In this document: positions 44,730-56,629 of the stretch, one piece after another | Position numbering within the stretch: the first letter of the stretch is position 1 | How the letters are laid out: each line of letters begins with the position of its first letter | The notes under the pieces: generated by a model | What the model was told of the DNA's origin: nothing | Seen by the model: the letters and a program-made list of their open reading frames with translations, nothing else | The model's database searches: none | NCBI RefSeq assembly: GCF_029227915.1 | Contig: NC_079889.1 | Location: 7,812,001 to 7,876,000, forward strand | DNA from: Hydractinia symbiolongicarpus | Taxonomy: Eukaryota > Cnidaria > Hydrozoa > Anthoathecata > Hydractiniidae | Length of the DNA: 64,000 nucleotides | Direction: 5' to 3' | Translations under genes and position numbers: made by a program

Positions 44730-47370
44730 TATTTAGGAGACTTAATGTGTTAAAACAGAAACATATTTTTAATGACAAAAAGAAATTTTTCTAGGTTTAC
44801 TATTCCCTTTGAGCAATACAGTTCAGCTTTTCTTTTTAAAAAATTGTGAGATTTCACTTTTGTCTGTGATCCATAATATAAATAGGCTTTCCTTTCTCCT
44901 TCGCTACTTTTTATTTAGACCATACGTATTGATTTTTTTATCTGGATTTAAAAATTTTTTTTGAGTGAATTTTTCATGGAATTTTACATTTTAATGGTAC
45001 ATGCGCATAGCGTAATTAGAAATCAGAAATATAATTAATTAACTTGCAAATGTATTTTTCATTTGATGGTATAAGTGTAATTTCTTCTAAAAAAAAAAGA
45101 AGAACAGGTAGTCGATCCTTGAAAGAATTGTTACTGCACATATACAAATTTCTACAATTTTCAGCAAACTTTTGTAAACATTGGCAAGTAATCTATGGTT
45201 AAATGGCGCCTGATCGTTTCGTTACGGTATTTGCTGTATACATTCAGAAAGTGAGAAAATGCGATCGCCAGGAAGTTGAATATACCGAAATATTACCTGT
45301 GCTTCCCGTTTTCACACTGACCTGAAAACTTCACGGTTCCTTGATTTTAGCTTATGGTTTTCATGTTGTGGCCGTAGCTGATATGTAAATTTAGGGGAGT
45401 CAAGGAGGTGGGTTTGTAGATTTGAAAACCCAGGTTCAATACTATTCTATTATTATTAAATATTCTTATCTTTTTCAGAATTTAAGCTTAAAAATGCTTA
45501 TGGCTCATGATATTTTTTTTTATCTACTCAACGGACGGAGGAAGTTCAAAACAACTTTAACAACAACCACTTCAAACTGCAAATCTATAAAACAGCAATA
45601 GTTTCCGCGTTTGAAAGTTTGCTCTAAAATTTTACAGAACGACAATAAAAGGTCAAATTTTGTGAAAACAGTAGCATTTTGGTCAATTTCTCCACCCTTT
45701 TAAACCAACGTGTCTAATTATAATTTAGCGGTAATGTTTGGGTAGTAGTGATTATTATACATATTTTCGAAATGATTATACATAAAAGAAACACATTAAA
45801 GGAGAATAAAAACGACGGATAACAAGTCGTGCTTAAAGTGTTTATTATAGTGCGAGCATATTTGTGAGCTTTGTTCTCAAGATATTTAAGGTCAAAGTAG
45901 TCCTACGGCCGCTGCCGTGACAGTGTCGGTCAGGAAATTCTGTTCGGTAAAATACTAACTTGTGTGACGTAAGTCTGCGAGAATATAAGCGTATTCTGAA
46001 TAAACGAAGCGAGGGAATGCTAAACTGTGCCTCTTGTGATTGTCTAAGAGTAATTTTATGTTTGAAGTAAATATCTTTCGCAGTATGAGTTACTACATAG
46101 AAAATAATAAACATTAGCTACGTGTATTTAAATTTATTATGAAATTTTCTTCCTTTAATTTGTATGAAAACAACATCATCTTAAAAAACAACAAGAAGCC
46201 CTGCGGCTTAAAGATTTCCGCCATTAGAAAGAATCTGAAAAAGTATTGAACTTTAAAGAGGACTGAGTAATATGGGGAAACAAAATCATTGAACATTCTA
46301 AAATTTTAAAATTTAATTTTTGATTATTATTGTAACTGTAAATCATAGCTAACTTAACTTACACACACTTCATTTCTCTATAAGAACGATTTTAAAAGAA
46401 AAAATAATAATAATTGATGAACAACAAAAACAAAATAGGAACAACGGGAAGGCTGAAAATTTACCTATTTTCTCTTTTTCTCTGAAAAACCACGTGGAAA
46501 ATATCTTTAAAGGTGGTAGCAATTTTTTGCATAATCAGTTACGAAATGTTATTTTCAGACTACATATTCTTATTTTTACAAGCTCGTGAGCTTGTATTAA
46601 AACGCAAATGTGTCCTACAAGAATGGAAATTTTTGCCTCTCTGAGCACCGACACGGGAGTTGTCGTGTGTTCGAATCTCAACTTGGTAACTATTTTTCTT
46701 TTTTTTTTTCCTTTTTCTTTTTTAAAAAGATAAGAAAAGGGTTCAAAAGCCTTATTTAACTAACTGGTAAAGTAAAGGTGTTTGTACCAAACTTTTCAAA
46801 AGTGAATGTAGGCAGAATTAACTGAATTACTGAATTTAGCAAATTTTAGGTGGGGTTTGTGGTCTTTCTTCTTCCTGGGTTCACCAAAGACGGACCCATC
46901 GAAAATTAAAATATCGAGGAATTTTCCGTTCAAGAAGATCTCACAAATCAATTTTGAAATATAACTGCGTAGTATTATTGCGTATCTGAATAGTAAAATA
47001 TGTCGTGCCTAACTTCGTAACAAAAATCACAATTTGATAGACAGCTTTTTGTAAACTTTATTCGCGAGGTTGTTTGCGTATATCATACGTCTTGTTTCTT
47101 TTATAACACAATTTTATAGCTATAATACATTATCTTTCACCAAAAATATTCAGCCTCAACAATTCCTCTTTAAATTGAAATTCATGAATAATTAATTAGT
47201 TCTACTGAACATAGCTTTAAGGCCAGGATACACTTGTATAATATCATTAATTATATTCTACTAGTATATAGTTGCAACTACTTGCCGCCCTTGTTTACCC
47301 TGATACGACAGTTGTTCTTTCAAAGATGATACATATGCACCCCTTATTTTCCAAAGCGATGATTACCCCC
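44730..47370. other. Intergenic, no gene recognised
   Basis: AT-rich sequence including the FKBP 3'UTR. A tRNA-like B-box word (gtgttcgaatc) near 46670 lacks the rest of a tRNA fold. Open frames at 45845-46114 and 46114-46296 (- strand) have no domain or splice support. Confidence 0.4.
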
Positions 47371-47376
47371 AACACC

Positions 47377-47427
47377 AACCTTGACCCCAGGGCTGGTTCT
47401 CTTTTTATAAACCCTGGGGTCGAGGTT
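47377..47427. repeat. Compact hairpin element (ccccaggg family)
   Basis: aaccttgaccccagggctgg and aaccctggggtcgaggtt are nearly perfect inverted arms around a 12-bp loop. This looks like two ends of the dispersed ccccaggg repeat with the interior lost. Confidence 0.65.
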
Positions 47428-47429
47428 GC

Positions 47430-48812
47430 ACCAACAGGCGAAGTGCACAATGAAAGGATACGCAGTGCGTTTTATCTGATCACGTGTGCACATTCTACCT
47501 CCGCAAGCTTCTATGCTATGTTTAAATCTGCAAGTTACATGCACATTCGATTTTGTTTCTAGTGGATTTTTTCAAGAGCAGCAAACAGTCTATAATTATT
47601 GGGATCCGGAAAGAATAAATAAATATTTCCAGTTAAGTTTTTTAAAGAATTTTATTGCACAGTACAGTATATATTATATACAGTGAAATACGGCTGAATT
47701 TCTTGCTACATCCTACCTCACTGTAAATTAGATTATATTTATACTGTTTTGCATGCACAATTGATACTTTCAAAACGTTTAAAATGCAGTCTGTGAAGCA
47801 TTTAAATAAAATTTTATAAATATTTATATAAAAAAGAAATTAAAAAATTCCAATCAAAAAATAAGATTTTAGGACAAAATAACATTTTGCTCAGGCACAC
47901 GCATAAAAACGTAAAAGTATATATCATACAACAAAAACATAAAAAAATCAGGCTAACGGTTACCATAATAGTAGACCTGCAGCTTTAATATTTATTTGAA
48001 GGCATAATCTATAAAATCTTCTAAACAAACTACTAAATCTGCAAAAACAAAATCTATTGATGTATGCATCAGTTCATGTTAATGGTGGCAAGTTTTTTCT
48101 GCAACTTCAAGCCAAAAAACCTTGTGGTTGTAACGTATGAGAAGGACTTTTCCTTTAATCATTTACAAGTACGTCCCTTATTTTTCCAGTTAGGATCTCC
48201 ATCAAATTTATTCTTTTTGACTCTAAAAAAAATATATATATATTATTGATCAACTAAGGAACCCAAAAATGAAGTTATGGTTCAAGGATTAATCAGTTAC
48301 ATGCGGGTAAAACAGACAAAAATCATTTGTCAATAACTACTATAATGGGTCTATTCAAAAATGCATACGTACTATAAATCGTCAATCTTATACTCCATTG
48401 TATGCTTTGCTTTTGACTTACCCTTCCGAAAAATCAACTTAATGATTATTAATTATAACACATTACTTGAAAAAAGGACAATATGGGTAACTACAGCAAG
48501 TCAAAAAAAATGGAATAATATTTTAAAGCGTAAGCCCTTTAAAGACCCCTTTCGCCTTGTACACTTTGAAACGCTTTTAGACTACCTATCTGCCTCCTTT
48601 TTCTTTGAGCATGCTAGCTACATTACTTTTTGTAAACAACGCCATAAACCGTTGTTGCAGCAGAGCTAAATGGACATTTGTCGTCATGGGTGGGTGGTTT
48701 CATGAAGAACGCCAGGAGCAGCTTTAGAATTTGTACACCAAAATCTTGGTTATCATAATATAGAAGCTGCAAATGCAGATAGTCACTTTTAAAAAAACAA
48801 AAATCTTCAAAT
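47430..48812. other. Intergenic, no gene recognised
   Basis: Open frames up to 102 codons (48361-48669) lack recognisable motifs. The segment 48738-48790 (accaaaatcttgg ... gaagctgcaaatgcagatag) is a diverged direct repeat of 50400-50443 on the other side of the next transposon. Confidence 0.4.
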
Positions 48813-50400
48813 TACGATTGCCCCTATGGCTCACTTCTCTTCCAAATCAAAATCACTTCTCTTCTATATAACAAAACACTTCTCTTCTGTATTTTGACAC
48901 TTCTCTTCAGTATTTTGACACTTCTCTTCTGCACTTAACATTTCTCTGCATGTGGCTCTTTACAACTTGAATTCTAAAATCTGGTCCTCAATTTTACATC
49001 ATTGGTCCGTAGTTTTAACCTTTTGTGAGGTTTATTACACGGGATCAGTCCCCTCGCCATGTGACTTATTTTTTCAACAAGAATAAGGTCTGATGATGGT
49101 ACTGAAAACTGTATTTTGGAAGCTGTTGAGATTGCATTAAGATCTCAGCATAATGACAAATATGCTGGCACTGGCAGTTTTATTGTTGGTACATCAACAG
49201 CTAATCAAAGAATCGAATCTTTTTGGTCACAACTTTCAAAAGACAGACCAAGTTGATAGAGGTTATTTTTTAGAGAACTTGCAGACTTAGGATTTTTAGA
49301 TGCTGGTGATGCACTCATTGCTGAATGTGTACGCTACTGTTTTATGGATTTGATCAGAAAGAACCTTAATGAATTTGCGATTCGTTGGAATCAACATCTG
49401 TTAGCACCAAGCAAAGGTGCTACTGCTCCCCGTGGAAGGCCTGATACATTGTACTTTGTTTGAGAATTATATGGTTGCGAGTCTTTTAAAAAAACTTTAG
49501 ATCTTAATGAGCTAGAAGAATTTAGCCAACTATCTGTACCAGATCACGATAATGAGCCTGAATTTATTGAATTTGCGGTAACAGTTCTTCCAATAGAGGG
49601 TTTCTCCAAACTTAAGCCAGATACAGCTCAAGAAGCTATTGATTATTATATCGCCTTGATTTGTGCAGTCAAAAGATATATGTAATACAACACCTGTAAC
49701 AATGTAAAATGCTTGGATTTTAGAAATATATATCTTCTTTTTTGAAAACCATGAGTTCTTTGCCCAACAAACATCACATTGTTTATTGCTGCAAAAAAAT
49801 ATCTTGGTTTTTGTAAACCACGAGTTCTGTTCCTAACAGACATCACAATCAATGTTTATTCCCGGGTAAAGTAGGGTCAATTTTAAGCCGCAAAACGTTC
49901 TAGTTTCGCCGAATCGCAATTATAATAGTTCAAAGTTAGTGGAAACTAGATAAAAAAAGCAATCTCGTATTACGCTTCTGGGACCGTAAAGGAATATAGC
50001 TTGAAATTTCGCAAAGTTTTCCCGCGAAAAATCTAATTTTGTAAAAACGTTAATATGCCCCCGTAAGAATTTATGCAAATTTTACTGGGTACAAAACTTC
50101 CTATGCGCAGAACCCGGGGTGTGCCATTTATTCATAAACAAGATCTGGATAAATTCATATATTAAGGACCAGATTCAGTCTGGGAAATTTTCGAGCTTAT
50201 GGAAGAGAAGTGTTTCGCACTTGGAAGAGAGGTGTTTCGCACTTGGAAGAGAAGTGTTTCGAAAGGAAGAGAACTTTGGGTATCAAAGTAGAAAAGTTTT
50301 TTATACAGAAGAGAAGTTTTGTTATACAGAAGAGAAGTGTTTTGACTAAGAAGAGAAGTGTTTTTATTGAGAAGAGAAGTGAGCCATAGGGGCCATCGTA
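48813..50400. mobile_element. DNA transposon with long repetitive TIRs and an integrase-type relic
   Basis: The terminal inverted repeats start tacgattgcccctatggctc on the left and tacgatggcccctatggctc on the right (reverse complement). Each continues about 180-240 bp as spaced copies of cacttctcttc, closing with ctggtcct. The internal part holds a decayed integrase-like domain (49081-49680). No exact target duplication was found; flanks share a weak caaat. Diverged direct repeats outside (48738-48790 and 50400-50443) mean that the original insertion may have been into, or part of, a larger repeat. Confidence 0.75.
49081..49680 (+). pseudogene. Integrase/DDE-type domain, nonsense-riddled
   Basis: Reads RIRSDDGTENCILEAVEIAL, then IVGTSTANQRIESFWSQL, then LADLGFLDAGDALIAECVRY and EFAIRWNQHLLAP. 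The D-x-G-T-E-N and N-x-R-I-E-x-F-W blocks match the second Asp and the Glu of a D,D-35,E integrase core, as found in several eukaryotic integrase-type DNA transposons. Two adjacent stops (TGA TAG near 49254) follow the first block, and another TGA sits near 49460. The N-terminal region with the first Asp is missing. The superfamily (Ginger-like, IS3EU/IS481EU-like or other) could not be decided from sequence alone. Confidence 0.7.
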
Positions 50401-50915
50401 CCAAATATCATATAAAAGCTGCAAACGCAAATACGCACTTCTATACACACAAAGAATGAGAATGTCGAGTAGGACTCAGTGAGTAAGTGCGTAACCGTGT
50501 TGCAGTTTATATTTTATTAATTTTTTTTGTTTGCATTTTCTGAGGTTTAAATGCTAGTGCTCTTTCCCCCAAATCCAAACTTACACATTCTTTTGGCACA
50601 GCTGAAATTTAGGTGACTACTTTGAAGGACTTTACAGAACTTCACATAAAGAAAAACAATTAAAATACTGCAGCTACTTACATTACATAGACATATACCT
50701 AGCTACCTCCAGGGTGTAGGCTTTTTTAGCAGTGTTCAAATGATGAATCCGGCATGGAAATTGATCTAGCTAGCTAGCTATCAACATTATTAACAAGTGT
50801 TTTTCACAGCTATGTAATACAAGAATGTATAAAGTTGTCATCATTAAAACATTCTTCCAGACCACTGTCATCATCGCATCAGTGTCAGTTACACAGTGAT
50901 ACTCACTTAAACCTT

Positions 50916-50924
50916 TCTATGGTA
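50916..50924. repeat. Left 9-bp target-site duplication of the Mutator-like element
   Basis: tctatggta, repeated exactly at 56616-56624 on the far side of the element. Confidence 0.9.
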
Positions 50925-51276
50925 ACATGCCGTTAAATACCGCAGCCGCTCCGACCAAAAATGCATATATTTGAGCATATACAGTATATATAGTATATGC
51001 TACTATATGATATGTGAAACGTAACGCCAGTATAGCGCTAAGAATTTTTTGAAAAATAAATGAAGTCGTAAACAACAATATGAATACAAATATGTTTTTG
51101 TGATAGTAAGTATTCTACTGCTGTAAAATGTATTAAAACACAGTAAAACATTTTCTTCTTCTTTTAATCAATTGCAAGCAGGTAAAAAAATACTAAAAAA
51201 ACCTAACATAACCAAATATTACCTAAAGCATATATGTACAATAAAATAAAAAAATTAAAGTAAGAAGTATAGTTTT

Positions 51277-54200
51277 TCATGTTCTTTGCTGACATTTCTT
51301 GCAAAACCATTCTTATTTCGCATGAGATTTTGAAACATTGGTGCAATCCCTTAAAATATAAATGTTACTATTACTTTTTCATAATCTAAATACAAAAACA
51401 TGACATACGTAGGTGATCTAAAATTTACCAGTGAAACCATTGTTGACAAGTATCACACATTATCATATTGGAGTACTTGCTTGTTGTACATATGCTGCAA
51501 CTCCACGTCTCTTTTAATATCTCTACTAAACAAAAATATGCTGATCGTTAAGAACTAATGAACAGTATTGATGAAATAATGACACAAAACTTACGTACTT
51601 GCATCTGTAATAATTTCCCAACAATTTTTATCGAAATAAGCTTGAAGATGATTGATGGTTACGTTTATCAACTTAGGATCTGGAAAATTATCTGCATCCA
51701 TATCCAAAGAAGACTTCGTGACAAAAAAAGTTTTCTTCTGTGAATATCTTTTCAATTCGCTTAAGATAAAATCTTTGTTGGTGCTCTGGTATAGTAAACA
51801 TATTTAGTTGCACGTTTAAATATTAAAAATGATACTCGCTACATGAAATAATGACATACTTCTGCTTGGTTTATTCTTAAATGTTTTATTGTCTTTGGTA
51901 GCATTGGTAGATGAGGAAGTTTCTGAAGAATAAATTATAAAAAAATTATTAACACAGTTATTTTAAATTGAAAAAGGAAAACGAGATGTGTTGATAAATT
52001 AATAAATAAATCAAATCACGAAGAAACCTGCTTCTGTGTTTTTTTTGTCCATAGTTAACCAGAAGGGTGTATCATTAAAAGATGAATTTTCGTCCAAAGT
52101 TGGTCTTGCAAACCGCACGTTTGATGTCCTTTTCCTTTTTTTCGTTGAATAAAATCTTCTTTGAACGCTTATTTTTTGTTATGTGGACCAGTTACAGTTG
52201 GCATCAGTACAGCTGTAGGCGTATTTTCCACCATTGCACTAAAGGTAGATTTTGCAGCAACTAAACCTTTTATTAGTTGTTCGAAGGCGTCTGAGTTGTT
52301 GTCAACACTCGCGCTTTTAACATCTGCCAAAAGAGTAGATAATAGCACTTTAGCTCTGTCTTTTAAAGTTTCCAATTTTGGGCGGACGACTTTGACTAAT
52401 TCAACTACATCGTCTATATCATCTGTTAAATCAATAGATCTTTCTTTTTTATCTTGTAGATCAACATTATCTTTTCTCTTATACCTCTCCAATAAGTGCA
52501 CGTGTTTACAAATTGTTTTTTTAGTATAAAGTCGTTACAAGAGCATGTGTATTTGTGACAGCAGATATTACATTCAATGCATTTCAATTTGCAAGCTTGG
52601 TCATTGCAATCACCGCATAAATACAATACAATAGTATAGATACAAAGTATAACTTGTATTTTTTGAACTTCCACTAGTAATCCTCCACTCTGTGTTACTT
52701 ATCACTGATACGCTATCAAAAGACAAGGTCAAACTAGCATCGTGACTTTGTTGGATATCTTTTAACTTTTTTATTGCATTTCCTTTTGTTAATTTGATAC
52801 CACGATCAAATGCCTTGTCCTTGTCAAATTTAATGAGACTTAAAAGGCATTTGTCGACACGTCTATTCATCTTTCCCTTCAAGTATTCGTACTTAAAAAC
52901 ACGGTGAAACGCTTCCACATACATATTTGTATTTATGCCATAACCTTTACGGTAGCAACAAGCCCATGAACGAGTTTTGCTCATCCAGAAGGATTCGAAA
53001 TATCTTCCAAAATCCTTAGTTACATTCGCTTGCAAAAGATGTTCCTTCAAAACGGCCACTCTGTCTTCGAAGATCGAACAATTTGGTTCTTCTAGCACGG
53101 TTCTCAATCTCTTGTAAACCTCCTTGTACACATCCAGATTTCCGATCTTTTCTCGAAGCTGCTCTTTCCAACTCTTGTCCACATGCCACGTACAAAATAG
53201 TTGCAAAATAGTTGCAAAGGAGTGCATTCGTTAACATCACAAAATGCGTTATAGAACTGAGGGGCCAAATCACTCATAAACCACGTAGGTGACATAACTT
53301 CGGAATTCTTCCTGATTTCCTAAAAAATAGTAAACAAACTTCTCAATGACATCGTGACATAGAATACATGAATATAAAATAAAAAATCAGATATGTAGAT
53401 CAACCAAGTCGGATCAACATAGAAATACTACTTTAAATTTATAATAAATTATATTTCTCCTACTTGGAAAAATATTTTCATAAAAGCATAATCTTCATGG
53501 TTTGATAAGCACCATCCGGCTGGCACGCCCTGGCCGAATTCGTCGATTACTAGTACCGTGCTTAAACCAAAATCATAGCCTGTTGTTCCATTCGTAGAAT
53601 CACAACACAATCCGTTCTTGGCGAATCGTTGAAACATATTCTTTTGAGACTCCGTTTGAATAATTATTATAAAATCATCCGTTTTTAATTTTTTTTCCTT
53701 GTCTTCTTCTCCTTGCATTTTATAGTACAGCACAGGGTTGTACGGATCGGATTTCCATTGCTGAATCCAAGACAAAACACTTTCATGGTCATTGACGTGA
53801 CGCTGAATGTCGTTTATTTGAAAAGCTCTTTTCAAGTTTTCAAGATCTTGTGCTGATGTCAAATGGATTCTATGTAGTCCGTCATCTGTAACTGTTTCTC
53901 TAATATCGCTCAGGATTTTATCCCGCCAAACACCCTGTAGTTAATAAACATAAACTTGGCGATCTTAATCCAGAAAAGGGAAAACACTAGTGCGTAAAGG
54001 CGCTATAATATACCTGTTGTAATTTGGATCCAATACTATTTCTGCTAGACTTTGGTATCCATGTATGTTCTAGTTCTTTTTCATGGCCATAGTGGGTGTA
54101 GCATTTGTCTGCCGTTACTTTACCGTCAGCGTGAAAAGTAGCTTTGATCGTGATGGTACTATTTTTTCATTATATTTTGCAGGTTCCTACAGTAAGAGAG

Positions 54201-55108
54201 AACAATGAAATTAGAATTTCCCTAGTATTTCAGAAACATTGTTATATGTTTAATACCAACGCACAATATAGGTATGAAAGATAGCGTACCTGACATCTTA
54301 ACGCGTCTTTTTCCTTTCCTGTTCGGTTTGTATTGTCCACACCGATTACATTGGTAATACTGTTGAGCTTCATTTTGTTTGTTTTTGACTTTCCCCGAGA
54401 GTATAACAAAACTGCAATGATTTGATGTTTCAGTATCATCTTTCCACGTTTGAAATGCTACGGAAAGAAGTGTAAACATTATACATACCGAATTACTAAA
54501 GTAGGATTTACAAGTCACGTAAATTTAAAAAACATCTTTTACCAGAATTGTCATCAAAAGTGATTCTTTCTGTTCGGAATACTTTTAAGTGTTGCTTGTG
54601 TAAATGTTTTCTCAGGTCTGTAATATATCGACACCTATAACCACACTCCAGGCAAATGCAATTTCCGTCTTGCGCTTTCGCGACATCTTCTTTTTTGTGA
54701 TACCGAGAAATGTGACGTTTTAAGTTGAATCGAGTTGATGCAGCTACGCCGCAAACATGCCATTTGTACTCATTAAGGTTCGCTTGGTTTTTCGTTCCAC
54801 TTTTTACAGCGTTTTTAGTTTTATTCTTTGTATCGCTTATTGAATCATTCCCATTTGATTTTGTTTGTTGCGTGGTCTTATTTGGATCAATTTCTTTAAT
54901 CTAGAGATACAACATGGGGAATGTAAAAAATTATTACTCTGGCCTTTTTTATGGTTAGTAAAATATAACTACTCACCTCGGCTACCTGTTGCCCTAAATC
55001 AACGCGATGAATTTCGCTGTCCAAAACTGAATCTGATATTGCTTCATCATCCTCGTAATTCGGCAATACAAAAGACACATCCATATTCTCTTCGCTAAAC
55101 CAAGTCAT
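51277..55108 (-). pseudogene. MULE transposase (C2H2, DDE, SWIM, PHD), degraded multi-exon gene
   Basis: Exons on the - strand: 55108-54977 (start MTWFSEEN); 54900-54543, with two zinc fingers (the second CLECGYRCRYITDLRKHLH; the first has lost a Cys); about 54480-54291 (YYQCNRCGQYKPNRKGKRR); about 54185-54015 (YTHYGHEKELEHTW); about 53938-53456 with the first catalytic Asp (CCDSTNGTTGYDFGLSTVLV); and about 53320-52169 (FMSDLAPQFYN, CTWHVDKSW, SWIM-like CCHKYTCSCNDF, tail HLLERYKRKD). Further exons at 51788-51594 and 51520-51280 end in a PHD finger (WSCSIC, MIMCDTCQQWFH, EWFCKKC). Lesions: two adjacent in-frame stops near 54160, an 11-bp duplication at 53196-53217, frame changes near 52635 and 52515, and a stop inside the PHD finger. 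By family it would cut and paste the element. Confidence 0.85.
53196..53217. repeat. 11-bp tandem duplication breaking the transposase frame
   Basis: aatagttgcaa occurs twice in succession. With one copy the transposase reads LQLFCTWHVDK across this point; with two, the frame is lost. Confidence 0.85.
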
Positions 55109-55273
55109 TATTACAGAGCGAAAATAACTGAAATAAAAGTAAATCAAATACGAAATAAAAAAATCGAATTAATTTGCGCAAACCTTACAATATTTAACTG
55201 CACGTAATATTTCATCGCAAGAACATAGATAATAGATATTTGCCAGTATATAAAAGTAAAATTGAAAAAAAGG

Positions 55274-55741
55274 TTAACAGTACCGACGGTATTTAGTTGG
55301 ATCGCATAGAAAAATGAAGGGAAGTTTTGATCCAGACTTCTTATCGAATCCAAGTAAAGTTCTGAAATATGCTGGTCATAAAACAGCTATAGATAGAATT
55401 ACGATAGCTACCACACCACAAATGTTTCCATCGTTCTGAAGAGGATAAAATACAGAACAGCCAGTATTGCATTTGTGTTTCCCATTACCAGAATGTGGCT
55501 TGTGACATTCCACGATGTTAACATCACCTTCGCCGTAAAGAACTTTGCAGTATTGGTCAACGAGATCCTTTAATTCAATTGGGGCCATCCAACCCAACGA
55601 ATCACCATATGTGCAGGTAGTTCTGTCAGAAACTATTGCAATTGCAAAGTGATTTCCAGGCTTTTCACAGGTTTCAATGTAAGTCTCCCCGTTGCGTGGA
55701 TTACTTCCAACGTTTAAAAGAAATGCAATGCGTGTTGGAAG
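55274..55741 (-). pseudogene. Ulp1/C48-like cysteine protease of the MULE, frameshifted
   Basis: From an acceptor at 55742 the - strand reads LPTRIAFLLNVGSNPRNGET, then GNHFAIAIVS (catalytic His), TYGDSLGW (Asp), and PLQNDGNICGVVA with the Gln and Cys. This is the H-D-Q-C arrangement of SUMO-protease-like C48 enzymes. A stop follows IVILSIAVL near 55376. The natural ending (TLLGFDKKSGSKLPFIFLCD, stop at 55274) lies in another frame, implying a frameshift or a very short intron. A possible start is an ATG at 56324-56326 placed directly on a GTAAG donor, which would splice in phase to LPTRIAF. In related elements these proteases accompany the transposase; their role is not settled. Confidence 0.75.
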
Positions 55742-56615
55742 CTAATAAGAAAAGTTTTAAAAACACATGTTAAAATTTTATTTTTAATTTATAAAGTAGC
55801 ACGAAGCTTTTCGTAACTGAGTTACATTTTCAAGTGATAAAAATATCCTAAGCTAAAAACCTTTATACAAAATATCTACAATAAAATAATTAATTGATTT
55901 AATTAAAATGTTCTACCCAAGGGAATACAAGTAAAAATCATGGACAAGCGAAACAAAAGAAAGAAAATGTGCAAAATCACCATGTGTAAAAATAAAATAA
56001 AATAAAATAAAAACTAATTGCCCACGGGAACAGAGAATAAAAACAGGCGATTGTGTAAATAAAAATCTATATTATATAGCTTGTTATGTTATTTATTATT
56101 TAGGAATGGAGTTACATAGCATTAATTCTTTGTGGTTTAGATGCCTTGAATTGTGTTGAGAATACTATAATTAATTAAATCTTGTTTTGGTTTTAATTTG
56201 ACTCACCTGTTTCGCTGTTTAATAATTAATATTATGAAACAAATCGTTGTACTCCTACTAAGCTTTTAAATTTAAAGACAATTTAATTTTATTTATTTAT
56301 ACAAAGAATTAATAGTCTCTTACCATGTTTACTTCTTTGATCTTGGAAAATGAATTCCAGGCGATTGTCGCAATAAATAAAATAAATATAATACATTTTT
56401 TTCTGATAAAAAAGTTTCTATGAACGATGAAAACACGTGCGCTTTGGAACTTTCCCGCGGAGATTAAATGGAAACAAACACCTGAACATCTCACCCGCAT
56501 TATTAAATGCGGGGTAGTGTATATATATACACACGCTATCAGTCAAGTACTATATGATACATATATTTTGGTATAGTATTTTTGGTCGGAGCAGCTGCGG
56601 TATTTAACGGCATGT

Positions 56616-56624
56616 TCTATGGTA
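56616..56624. repeat. Right 9-bp target-site duplication of the Mutator-like element
   Basis: tctatggta, identical to 50916-50924. Confidence 0.9.
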
Positions 56625-56629
56625 TGGTC

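Larger units (their letters stand above)
50925..56615. mobile_element. Mutator-like (MULE) DNA transposon with Ulp1-like protease, 5.7 kb
   Basis: Terminal inverted repeats of 38 bp with one mismatch begin acatgccgttaaataccgca and end gctccgaccaaaaat. Perfect 9-bp flanking duplications are the size typical of Mutator elements. Two genes lie on the - strand. Nearest the right end is a Ulp1/C48-like protease (55274-55741); then a transposase (51277-55108) with C2H2 fingers, a MULE DDE domain, SWIM and PHD fingers. Both are degraded, so this copy is not autonomous, although its ends are intact and could be mobilised in trans. MULEs carrying Ulp1-like genes are known from plants, and animal MULE/KDZ-type elements with Ulp1 also exist; the exact lineage is inferred. 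Confidence 0.92.

Noticed and set aside
46615-46690. tRNA gene around gtgttcgaatctcaac
   Set aside because: Only the B-box-like word is present; the T stem pairs poorly and no acceptor, D or anticodon arms could be formed. Perhaps an old SINE fragment.
48361-48669. 102-codon + strand gene
   Set aside because: No recognisable domain or splice evidence; AT-rich chance frame next to a transposon.
50119-50448. Open frames on both strands rich in LLF/TSLL or EEKCF repeats
   Set aside because: They are translations of the repeated cacttctcttc word in the right TIR of a transposon.
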